From contig PSQN01000015.1 in assembly GCA_002989075.1 (NCBI GenBank), forward strand, positions 186,001 through 250,000: a stretch of 64,000 nucleotides of DNA. Reading direction: 5' to 3'. Source of the stretch: Arthonia radiata. Taxonomy: Eukaryota; Ascomycota; Arthoniomycetes; Arthoniales; Arthoniaceae. The position numbers were made by a program, and so were the translations under genes. Below, piece by piece: positions 56,224-64,000 of this stretch (positions are counted from its first letter, which is position 1; every line of letters starts with the position of its first letter). The notes beneath the pieces are model-generated. The model saw only the letters and a list, made by a program, of their open reading frames with translations, ran no database searches and was not told the DNA's origin.

Positions 56224-56367
56224 GAATTAGAGGCGCTGAAGCTCGAGGCGGAGAAAGCAAAGGCAGAGCTAGAGATCGCGAGAGAGCAGCAAGCGAGCGT
56301 GAACGTGGAGTGGCTGGATCATGTTGAGACCGCAGTCATGAAGAAGCTGGAGGAGAAGCTGGCGTGA
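56224..56367 (+). other. In-frame open extension after the gpi10 stop codon
   Basis: Directly after the gpi10 TAA, the same frame continues for 47 codons to a TGA, with strong helical, heptad-like composition (ELEALKLEAEKAKAELEIAR and VETAVMKKLEEKLA). It may be former coding sequence cut off by a newer stop codon, a readthrough extension, or chance. Confidence 0.45.
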
Positions 56368-57266
56368 AGGTGAGGTAGGCGAATGCGGCGATTGAGAAGA
56401 GAGCAAAGGTGCGGTAGGGGTGGGCGACTTGGGGTTGATACTGGCCGTTGTGTTCTGATATTCTCGTGGAGTTCTCGATATTGTAAGGAAATCTACGTTA
56501 CGACTTTTGACCTCGAATGCCAAACCGCTACAAGCGTTTCTGGTAGCGTCCCGAATTCGGCAATCCTGGATAAAAGCAGGTCGCGAAACCGTTGGGTCTT
56601 TGGCGTCACATGGTCCTTCTCTTGCGTTTCAGGTTCGCGTCCAAGTGATTACCTTCTGCACCGAAGAGTGATCGCCAAGCCCACGGCGTCGAAAGAGAGA
56701 CCCAACTCGACGGAACGCGACAAGCGAGCATGCATATAAAGCGCATGAAGTGAACAGATGAAGGAATTATGGAAGACAAGTGGATGATTGCGCGGCCGCC
56801 AAGACACTTCAATCGATGCGCACCTTCCCTCTTCCGTCAAGCTTCAACTCGTCACCTCCCAAACAACGTCACAAAGTTGCGACTACCTGCTCTCGCTCTA
56901 ACTCCACTTGCCAGCATTTATATCTCTCTCCCATGTTGCTAGCTACTAGTTCCTCCCGGGACCTCCTTGTCCGCGTCGCAAGCCACGCACACCTCCTCTC
57001 TACGCAGCTGCGCTCCTCACGCCTCCAATGACTGCCTCTGTCTCGTTCATTCTCCTTGACATCCACAAACAAACCCCTCAATTACAAGCTCGAGTGCGCG
57101 TAATACCAACGGAGCTGCAGTGTGTCGCTTCACTCTACCGATAACACGGACTCGGTCTTTACTCATCCTCCTTGCGTCCTCATCTGGTATGAGCCGCGTT
57201 TAATCCTGCAATCCGACCGCTGTCTCAAGTAAACCAATCTAGCGACCTCAACTAGGCTTTACAATC
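56368..57266. other. Intergenic region
   Basis: About 900 bases: 3' end of gpi10 and a pyrimidine-rich promoter/leader of the DMT transporter gene (about 56820-57260). No gene seen. Confidence 0.45.
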
Positions 57267-58712
57267 ATGACAGATGCACTGGAAAGGCCGGGTGGCTACC
57301 AGTCATTCTTCCAGCAAAACAAAGGCGTCATATACGTTCTCACAGCACAGCTCTTCGGCGTCCTTATGAACGTGACGACACGTTTACTGGAAATAGAGGG
57401 AAATCATGGCGAGGGCATGCATCCGTTTCAGGTGCGTCGTCCAGAGCGAAGACACGGGATTGCGTCGTTGACGCTTTGCAGATTCTTTTCGTCCGCATGG
57501 CCATTACAACGACTTTGAGCACATCCTACATGTGGTGGAGCAAGATTGCACACTTCCCATTTGGCACGCCTGATGTACGGTGGCTACTGGTTGCGCGTGG
57601 CATTGGTGGCTTCTTCGGTGTTTTTGGGATGTACTGTGAGTCAAAGGAAATAGCGATGGCACTGGCACGCGACACCGGACGTTGACACTCAGCGACTAGA
57701 CTCACTCCTCTACCTGCCCCTCGCAGACGCAACTGTCATCACATTCATCACCCCAGTACTATCATGTTGGATATGCTCACAGATCCTCAAAGAGCCTTTC
57801 ACTCGCATGGAGCAATTCGGAGCTTTCATCTCGTTCATCGGCGTGACATTCATCGCGCGGCCGACGACTTTCTTTCACAGGAACGTACAACACATACCGC
57901 CGGCGGAAGGATCAACAGACGCTGCAGCCACACACTCTCACAAGATCGGCGTTGCGAATTTAGACGATGTCACAACAAGCCAGAGGCTTGGTGCAGTATG
58001 CATTGCTGTACTCGGGGTGCTGGGATCATCGATGGCTTTTGTGGCGATGCGCTGGATCGGCAAAAGGGCACATCCGCTGTTGAGCGTCAACTACTTTTGT
58101 GCATGGTGCACAGTGGTCTCCGCATCCGCTATGATCATTCTACCCGATGTCCAATTTCTGCTGCCTTCGGGATCCAGAGAATGGACGTATCTCGTTTTTC
58201 TGGGCTGTTGTGGCTTTGCAATGCAATTTCTCCTGTCAGCTGGTCTGCAGGCGGAAAAGGGCAACCGAGGTGAGCAGTCGCACCCTGATTTTTCCCACCG
58301 AATAGTGCAGCCTTCTACGAGCTGCGGTCCAAGCTGACTTTATACAGCGACACTTATGACATACACCCAGATGATTTTTGCGCTCTTCTTCGATAAGCTC
58401 ATCTTCGGACACAATCCCACGCTTACCAGCTTGGCCGGCTCCATAATGATCGTCACCAGCGCCTTGTACATCGCATTTCAAAAACAGGCTGAAAAGCAAC
58501 GGGCGGAAGCAGAGAAAGCAAAGCAACAAGAGGCCGCGAGCAGCAGTGTGCAGATGAGTGAGTTCGACATGAGGAGAACACGATCATCAAGCGGCCCGCA
58601 GCGGGCACGAGATGAAGAAAGGGGGCTTATGAGCCACACTGAGGAGACAGACGACACGACTGAAGGAGCAAAAGAATTTGACGGCCGCCCAAGAAGAGCA
58701 AGCTTGCGATAA
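57267..58712 (+). CDS. DMT superfamily (EamA, SLC35G-like) membrane transporter
   Basis: Exons 57267-57431, 57482-57635, 57700-58269, 58348-58712; 417 aa. Junctions are GTGCGT...TTGCAG, GTGAGT...GACTAG and GTGAGC...TACAG, all in phase. It has ten membrane helices in two EamA repeats. Repeat 1 holds VLTAQLFGVLMNVTTRLLE, HPFQILFVRMAITTT and RGIGGFFGVFGMYYSLLYLP followed by ADATVITFITPVL. Repeat 2 holds CIAVLGVLGSSMAFVAMRWI and LMTYTQMIFALFFDKLIFG. The cytosolic tail is coiled-coil-like and charged (QKQAEKQRAEAEKAKQQ), then Ser/Arg-rich. Fungal members of this group are poorly characterised; the substrate is unknown. Confidence 0.88.
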
Positions 58713-59080
58713 TTACTTATTTCGAGGTAATGTATAATAGCTTTTATTAATTGAGCAGCTGCACTACATGAAGGTTGCGCTTGAGTATCAAGGTGGCGTC
58801 TATGAGGAGCGGCCGGTTTTCAGACGCCATCAAACAATGCCCTCGCCTCGACTCGAGCGTCCTCTGCTAAGCCCTTAGTGCTTTTTGCTACTTGTTACCT
58901 CTACCTCTGAAGCAGGCTTGGCGCGTTGCTTAGAATGGTGTATCAAGCCAGAAGATGCATTTGGTATTTCAATAACCGTTGTAACTGGAAAACAGGAGCT
59001 CTCAACAACCCGAAATTACAAAGAACGGAATCAAACACCAACCCTTGACCTCATCCCGGCCAAGAATCATACTCGACGCC
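58713..59080. other. Intergenic region before the small-gene array
   Basis: 3' end of the transporter gene (AT-rich, 58715-58755) and leader of the first array gene. The leader contains TACAAAGAACG (59017-59027), also found before the last array gene. Confidence 0.5.
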
Positions 59081-59407
59081 ATGTCCGAAGCCCCTCTTTC
59101 CTCGGACGCCTCCCCCAATCGCATGCACATCCTCGAAGAGTGCAAGACCTACCTCACCACCCTCTTAGACATCATCCTCGAGCGCCGTGCCGCCGAAGAA
59201 GCAGAGCTGGCCGCTTACGTGTCCGGCTGCTGCGATCAGCGCATGGTGCAAGCTGGGCTTGGACGTGCTGGTGGCCATCGTTGGCCTATTTGGTATATGT
59301 CGGAAAGAGAGCGGTGTAGAGTTGATGATCGTATGACTGAGGAAACGACGTTGAGGACGATGCTGTTGCTTGTGGAGGTGGAGATGGGGAAGTCGCGAGG
59401 GACGTAA
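59081..59407 (+). CDS. Array gene 1: small protein of unknown function
   Basis: Single exon, 108 aa, MSEAPLSSDASPNRM start. It is the first member of a tandem set of small plus-strand genes. A short disordered N-terminus is followed by the helix HILEECKTYLTTLLDIILER (about residues 15-34), a Trp/Tyr segment WPIWYMSERERC and a C-terminal helix LRTMLLLVEVEMGKS. These three elements recur in order in the following genes. There is no signal peptide, membrane segment or known domain. The function is unknown. Start chosen as the only ATG of the frame before the conserved helix. Confidence 0.7.
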   Translation: MSEAPLSSDASPNRMHILEECKTYLTTLLDIILERRAAEEAELAAYVSGCCDQRMVQAGLGRAGGHRWPIWYMSERERCRVDDRMTEETTLRTMLLLVEVEMGKSRGT

Positions 59408-59655
59408 GGATGCAGAGCAGGTGTGTTGGGGGTCCGGGAGTCGGGGGTGAGGCTAGAAAGTGGGTGGAGTGAGGTGAGGTGAGGGAGTAGCCAAGGCTCG
59501 GGTATTGTATCTCACATCAGGATTGCTTGGCACAACATATCCTTACATCCCCCTGACTCTTTCCTTTTCTCTTCTTGTTTACACTTGTCCCTATCGAACG
59601 TCACAGTAATTATTCGTCCACGTCACATCACTCAATCACAGCACAGGTGCCCACG

Positions 59656-60099
59656 ATGGCCGAGGCAACAGCGACCAAAATTACACACGCCGTCAGTGGC
59701 AGTACCACCGACTCCCGCAATCGCGGAGCCATCCTCCAAGAAGTTCAGGCCTATCTCAGCGCGGTCATCGCCGAAGACAGTGCGCCGGACTACCAGGACT
59801 ATCGGATCAAGAACAAATTCATGGAAGACTGCAGGGAGGGCACACGGCAATCAAACGCAAAAACAAGTGCTGAAGACCCGGACGGTATCAAAGAACGCGG
59901 GTGGTACCTTGGCGAAGAGCTGCGCGCACTCAACGAGATGTGGGGCCCTGTGAGCGAGGTTAGGGTCTTGACAGAAGAGCAGAGAATCGTCAGGGAGGCG
60001 ATGAAGCTGGTTCAGATGGAGATGTTGAAGGTGAAGTTAGAGAACATGGCGGAGCTGTCACGTGGTGGAGGTTTGAGCGGTGGCAACAGTGGAGCATGA
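59656..60099 (+). CDS. Array gene 2: small protein of unknown function
   Basis: Single exon, 147 aa. Shared elements are the helix AILQEVQAYLSAVIAE (about residues 25-40), the middle segment RGWYLGEELRALNEMWG and the C-terminal LTEEQRIVREAMKLVQMEML. The spacer between helix and Trp-Tyr segment is about 20 residues longer than in gene 1, and a Gly-rich tail (GGGLSGGNSGA) is added. No known domain, no export signal. The leader is pyrimidine-rich, as in the other array genes. Confidence 0.72.
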   Translation: MAEATATKITHAVSGSTTDSRNRGAILQEVQAYLSAVIAEDSAPDYQDYRIKNKFMEDCREGTRQSNAKTSAEDPDGIKERGWYLGEELRALNEMWGPVSEVRVLTEEQRIVREAMKLVQMEMLKVKLENMAELSRGGGLSGGNSGA

Positions 60100-60488
60100 T
60101 CGTTCAACAACCAGACGTTGACAAGCTTTGAGACGCTGACTCAACGCGTCAACAAGGCACCGAAGTACATGCAGCTTAAAAGATTCTCAGGCGTCTGAAC
60201 AAGTAGTTGGTGAACGATACGAATAACGATGGGCCTGAAGCTGAATGGCTGAAGCAGCGTAGCGAGGTTATAGAAGCTCTTAGCGAACAATTACCGGAGC
60301 ATCACAGCCCAGGATCGCCATGCAACAGAGCGGTATGGCACGTGACAGTATTTTGATCCAGCGCCAATTGATATTTGGGTCTTGGCAAACCTTACTAAGA
60401 AATGTTGAAGATTCCTTCACTCCTTATATCAACCTTCTTCACACGAATCTCAATGACATCTCGCACAAACCACCCGAAAACAAAAACG
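60100..60488. other. Spacer between array genes 2 and 3
   Basis: Non-coding spacer. The frame of gene 3 is open upstream to an ATG at 60402, so a start there or at 60453 is possible, but the region looks like leader sequence. Confidence 0.45.
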
Positions 60489-60971
60489 ATGTCCGACTCC
60501 AATCAAACATCAGCGTCCTCGAACTCAGAGTCGGGCCCTTCGAAACCGTCAACATCTCCTTCAGACTCAACTCAACTCCCGGCCCCTACCCTCGCGCCAA
60601 GTAATCAACAAACCCCCGATCGCGCCACCGTCCTCAAAGAAGCCCGCGACTACCTCAACGCCGTCCTTGAAGCACCGCGCGCTGATGACGATCTCGAAGA
60701 AGCCCTACGTGAGAAATTCGCCGACCGCTGCATTGCTGAACCGGACAGCGATTACAGGGAATTTTATTGGTCCTACATGGAGCATGATGACGTTTATGAG
60801 GGTTTGCTTGACGGCAGATGGAGGTCGCTGACGGAGCCGCAGAGGTTGATTAGGCTGATGGCGATTAAGGTGGCTGAGGAGTTGAGGAAGGAGGAGCGGA
60901 AGAAGGGGAAGGCGGGCGAGGACGGGAAGCATGGGGACCAGACGCAGAGTCCCGATGGTGCCCACTCATAG
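60489..60971 (+). CDS. Array gene 3: small protein of unknown function
   Basis: Single exon, 160 aa from the MSDSNQTS start. Upstream in-frame ATGs at 60402 and 60453 would add 29 or 12 residues; the internal start was preferred by analogy with gene 1. A Ser/Pro/Thr-rich N-terminus of about 45 residues precedes the helix TVLKEARDYLNAVLEA, then FYWSYMEHDDVYEGL and SLTEPQRLIRLMAIKVAEEL, which aligns with LTEEQRIVREAMKLVQMEML of gene 2. The tail is Lys/Glu/Gly-rich. Genes 2 and 3 are the most alike of the set. Function unknown. Confidence 0.72.
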   Translation: MSDSNQTSASSNSESGPSKPSTSPSDSTQLPAPTLAPSNQQTPDRATVLKEARDYLNAVLEAPRADDDLEEALREKFADRCIAEPDSDYREFYWSYMEHDDVYEGLLDGRWRSLTEPQRLIRLMAIKVAEELRKEERKKGKAGEDGKHGDQTQSPDGAHS

Positions 60972-61288
60972 GATTATCAAAACGATCAGGGCTTTCAGAC
61001 TAGGTGAACGAGTGTGAGTCGGGCGCGCGAAACGACAAGCCACGATATGAGCGAGAGGAGCACGTAGGTAGGGCACTTCGTTCGGTGGCGCCTTCCTCCC
61101 TTGTATTCTGGAAGTAGAGAAGGTAATGACGAGTTGAGTCATCTTTTGCTGCCTAAGTTCACTTTCCGAAACTTTAATTCTCATCCTCTCTCTTTAACTC
61201 ATTGTATTCTCTACAACTCTGTGCCCACGGAATCAGCTCAACCAGTGTAATTGCATCGACGCCACTTGAAGCCAGTCCCAACAGCAGG
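60972..61288. other. Spacer between array genes 3 and 4
   Basis: Non-coding, with a pyrimidine-rich leader. Contains TCATCTTTTGCT (61139-61150), also found before the last array gene. Confidence 0.45.
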
Positions 61289-61792
61289 ATGGCATCCTCT
61301 CGCTCAAACGAGGAAGAAGGCAATGTCAGTGATGTGTCTGCTTCTTCTGACTCCTTCAGCGGTCACCGGCGTGATCCCAGCGATGCACCCAACGAGGTCA
61401 TCAAACATCTCTGGACTCTCCGAGATATCATCGACCACAAGGACAGAACTGAGACTCGCTTGGATGCTGAATATCAGATCATACGCTTAGTCGCTGAGTT
61501 CATTAGCCGGAACATCGAATTCCGGCCCGAAGAGCAGTCTTGGTACAATGACCAAATGACACGAACCGACGACCTACCAAACTATCGAGAGCGCGGTGAA
61601 GGTGGACCTTTGGAGGAGCTAGATGTCACTATCACGGCGATGGCGCTGGCAGCGTTCAAGGAGATCGAGGGTAAGAAGGGTGAAGGCAAGGAGCTCAGTG
61701 ACGATGATCAGAAATGCCGCGACTGGTTCAAGGGCTTGTACATGAAGGCTGACCCACACATCCGAAAGCGGGCGAAACAATCGCTCGCGTGA
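61289..61792 (+). CDS. Array gene 4: small protein of unknown function
   Basis: Single exon, 167 aa. A Ser/Asp/Glu-rich N-terminus (about 30 residues) is followed by the helix NEVIKHLWTLRDIIDH, the Trp segment EEQSWYNDQMTRTDDLPN and the C-terminal ELDVTITAMALAAFKEIEG. A further charged helical tail (KCRDWFKGLYMKADPHIRKR) is unique to this member. No known domain or export signal. Start placed at the ATG before ASSRSNEEEG; the frame upstream lacks another ATG. Confidence 0.7.
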   Translation: MASSRSNEEEGNVSDVSASSDSFSGHRRDPSDAPNEVIKHLWTLRDIIDHKDRTETRLDAEYQIIRLVAEFISRNIEFRPEEQSWYNDQMTRTDDLPNYRERGEGGPLEELDVTITAMALAAFKEIEGKKGEGKELSDDDQKCRDWFKGLYMKADPHIRKRAKQSLA

Positions 61793-62033
61793 GCCGCATC
61801 GGGCAGTTTCAAGCTTATGGCATACGCAGCCGGTGAGGATGACAATAACGAAGGCGAGTGGCGGCGGTGAGATGGCAAAGATCACGCTCATTCGGGGTAC
61901 GGTAGCCAAGGATACATAACCTTGTCATTTTCTCTTATCTTGCTCTTCCTCTCGTGTATTTCCACGATTCTTCTCGAACGTATTGAAAAACGGACCACAA
62001 TCTGAACTCGCGAGTGACAAGGCCACAGGCATC

Positions 62034-62555
62034 ATGAGCGCTTCCGCGTTCACAAAATGTGCCATGATCACAGCGAAAAACCAGTCTCCGGAGCTCGCAA
62101 CCATCATGAACAATCGAGGCACTCCTGCCAGCCAGTCTACCCCCTCCGCTCAATCCGCCTCACCTCGTTCAGCCACCCCAGTGCTACATGAAGTCATCAC
62201 CCACCTCACCACCCTCCTCGAGATCTACAACGCCCAAGCCTCAGCCAACCTCGCTCGCCTACGTCACTACCGCAGCACCTCAGGCGCAACCGCCCATTTA
62301 CCCCGCGAGCTCGACTGGCACAACGGAGAAGAACGCAAATTCGCCGCCTGCACGCTTTACGATATGTACTGGAGTCCAGACAATCCGCAAGCGGAGATGA
62401 AGTTCACGGTCGTAGCCATGGCGTGTGTGACGAGAGATGAGCTTGTCTTAAGAACTAAGCTAGACGATGGAGAGCAGACGTGTCTGGCTAGGTTGGACGC
62501 GCTGCTCAAGGGTGTCGGACGTATCAATCGTATGAGGGCGAGAGATATGCTGTAA
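62034..62555 (+). CDS. Array gene 5: small protein of unknown function
   Basis: Single exon, 173 aa from the first ATG (62034). A later start at 62106 would give 149 aa, closer to its siblings. A Ser/Pro/Thr-rich N-terminus precedes the helix HEVITHLTTLLEIYNA, then ELDWHNGEERKFAACTLYDM and the C-terminal MKFTVVAMACVTRDELVL. The helix is closest to that of gene 1 and of the last array gene. A basic C-terminal end (GRINRMRARDML) differs from the others. Function unknown. Confidence 0.68.
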   Translation: MSASAFTKCAMITAKNQSPELATIMNNRGTPASQSTPSAQSASPRSATPVLHEVITHLTTLLEIYNAQASANLARLRHYRSTSGATAHLPRELDWHNGEERKFAACTLYDMYWSPDNPQAEMKFTVVAMACVTRDELVLRTKLDDGEQTCLARLDALLKGVGRINRMRARDML

Positions 62556-62940
62556 GATGGTGTCGGAGATTTGAGAGGGCACTGCGAGCTTATTGGTGTG
62601 AATGATGGGGAATGAGGAGTGCGAGAAGAATGATGGGCTGGTTGAGGCTTAGGGAGTGTGCTTGGTTGAAGGGCGGTGGGTTTCATAGGCGTTGAGTATT
62701 ACTTTGACGGCATCTACAGGGTTGGTTTGGACGAGGGCGAGGTGGAGCAATCCAGGTGGAAGGGGGCTCGGATGGCATAGAGGCATGCTGGTCTCTCAAA
62801 GATTACTGCCCCGCCATCTGATACCTATCTTTAGTGCTTACTCGACTCTCCTGAACGCCCTTCATTGCATTCTCCTCAATCCCCAAGTCTTGACATCCGC
62901 AAATCTTTACAAAGGGCAGGACTTACACCCCTCGAGCATC

Positions 62941-63246
62941 GAAGCCAGCAGAGGCGATCCGCCCCCCTCTGACCTTGAGCCAGCACCGCCTCCGATCGGC
63001 ATCACAAATCTAGAAGCAATCTGTGTAACCCTCACTACGCTCCTCGACGTCGCCACTGCCTAAGCAGCAACGCAAATAAGCTACTCGTCATACTAATGAC
63101 GTAATCTAGTCGAGTCTAGGGGTATGGACTTTGATATGGCTCACGGTCATGTCAAGGAGGATGAAGAGGAAGCAGATAGGAGCGTGATGCGGAAAATTGC
63201 TTTCACGGGTGAGCCGAGCGGCTTTGCGTCGCAGCAGCGTGTTTGA
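62941..63246 (+). pseudogene. Probable decayed copy of the array family
   Basis: A frame with the family helix (NLEAICVTLTTLLDVATA, 63007-63060) stops directly after the helix at 63061-63063. The position where a start is expected, after a leader-like TTTACAAAGGGCAG, reads ATC. About 60 bases further a separate 40-codon open stretch (63124-63246, MDFDMAHGHVKEDEEEADRS) has the charged, helical look of the family's C-terminal half. Together they suggest a copy that has lost its reading frame. The second part is only weakly similar to its siblings. Confidence 0.5.
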
Positions 63247-63623
63247 GTGTCTTTTTACAAGGACGTAGGTGAATGAGCGAATTATGGATGCGTACATCAC
63301 AGGAGATGTTCCCTGCCGAAAAGGAACGAAGGTGACCTTTTGTGAGTGAGTAAGTGACACGAGACAGCTGGGAACCAGAGCCAGGAAGTCACGTTAACGG
63401 CGACACTCCCATCATGATTTCACCAGCTCTGTGAATATCATACTACCTCTTGTTCATCTTTTGCTCCACTTTGAACTTGCCTCTTCTTTGCGCAGTCTAC
63501 GTCACTCAGACTGACAAGCCCAGATCGATCTTCATCCCAACTAAATCCGCCGATATAGCACATCAGGCATTTAGTTCTACATCTCACGTGCCTTGAAGTA
63601 CAAAGAACGCACCGGAAGCCAGC
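63247..63623. other. Spacer before the last array gene
   Basis: Non-coding, with a pyrimidine-rich leader from about 63420. Holds TCATCTTTTGCT (63454-63465) and TACAAAGAACG (63599-63609), each also present in the leader of another array gene. Confidence 0.5.
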
Positions 63624-64000
63624 ATGTTGCGACGTGACGCGAAAGCCAGCGAGCTCGAAGGCAGCATCCTTGGAGCTAGCGACTCTACTACTGGCGGCGA
63701 TAAATCCGGCGAAGCTGCAATCAGCGACATCGAAGACAGTGAGGTCGCAACCAGCAATGCCGAAGCCAGCGCTGAATCTGACACAGGCGATTCAGCAGAC
63801 GCCATCACCGAGGACAGACCTGTAACAGGAATGAAGGCTAACCCAGCAACTCACGGCGAGATCGTCGCATACTTGAATACTCTGCTCGACGTATCCGTAA
63901 CCATTCGCACCGCAAGGTTGGAACCGCGCTTCTCGCATTCAAGGAAGGCTTTCTGGGTTGACTACGCTGTTGCGACGGATGATCTTTACCGCGCATCGAA
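63624..64000 (+). CDS. Array gene 7 (partial): small protein of unknown function
   Basis: Open from the ATG at 63624 to the window edge (125 codons, no stop). The N-terminal 75 residues are very rich in Ala, Ser, Asp and Glu with loose repeats (AISDIEDSEVATSNAEASAE). The family helix GEIVAYLNTLLDVSVTIRTA follows, then KAFWVDYAVATDDLYRAS at the edge, matching the Trp/Tyr plus acidic segment of genes 3 to 5. The C-terminal helix lies beyond the window. Function unknown. Confidence 0.65.
   Translation, partial: MLRRDAKASELEGSILGASDSTTGGDKSGEAAISDIEDSEVATSNAEASAESDTGDSADAITEDRPVTGMKANPATHGEIVAYLNTLLDVSVTIRTARLEPRFSHSRKAFWVDYAVATDDLYRAS

Overview
The window is nuclear DNA of a filamentous ascomycete (Pezizomycotina), most likely a Dothideomycete. 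The evidence is short introns (about 40-180 nt) with GTAAGT-type donors, CTAAC/CTGAC branch sites and CAG/TAG acceptors. The gene content is also typically fungal: a SepH/Cdc7 kinase, Ice2, mS23/Rsm25, Swc4, Gpi10, fungal rhodopsin-domain membrane proteins and an allantoate-type MFS carrier. Order and species are inference. I saw no rRNA, tRNA, transposon or CRISPR.

Layout. 0-12 kb: tail of a SET-domain protein, a DENN-domain protein with a C1-like finger, mitoribosomal mS23, a possible decayed small gene, a mitochondrial-type J-protein and methionine aminopeptidase 2. 12-22 kb (minus strand): the SepH kinase, an SDR, the ER protein Ice2 and a 7-TM rhodopsin-domain protein. 22-33 kb: an orphan coiled-coil protein, Swc4, a p24 cargo receptor divergent from it, a stress-type SDR and a citrate-type mitochondrial carrier. 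33-41 kb: a secreted Pro/Ser/Thr repeat protein, an aldo-keto reductase, another SDR and an Alba-like protein with a long insertion. 41-50 kb: Nup133, the divergent mitochondrial malonyl transferase Mct1, an SDR whose stop codon lies 10 bp from that of mct1, and a DJ-1/PfpI protein. 50-59 kb: an MFS transporter, a second rhodopsin-domain protein, Gpi10 and a DMT/EamA transporter.

59-64 kb (runs off the end): five complete small intronless genes, one decayed-looking copy and one gene cut by the window edge, all on the plus strand. They share a helical signature near the start (E-x-x-x-Y/H-L-x-x-L-L-D/E), a central W-Y/H/V region and a C-terminal amphipathic helix, but little else. I read them as a fast-diverging tandem family of unknown function. 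This is the best candidate for something undescribed.

Most other genes are single-copy housekeeping genes with independent promoters. There is no operon-like logic. Local links are divergent promoters (swc4/p24, nup133/mct1, SDR/Alba, rhodopsin/gpi10) and tail-to-tail pairs. Gene models were built by hand from splice signals and reading frame; exon coordinates are given in each entry.
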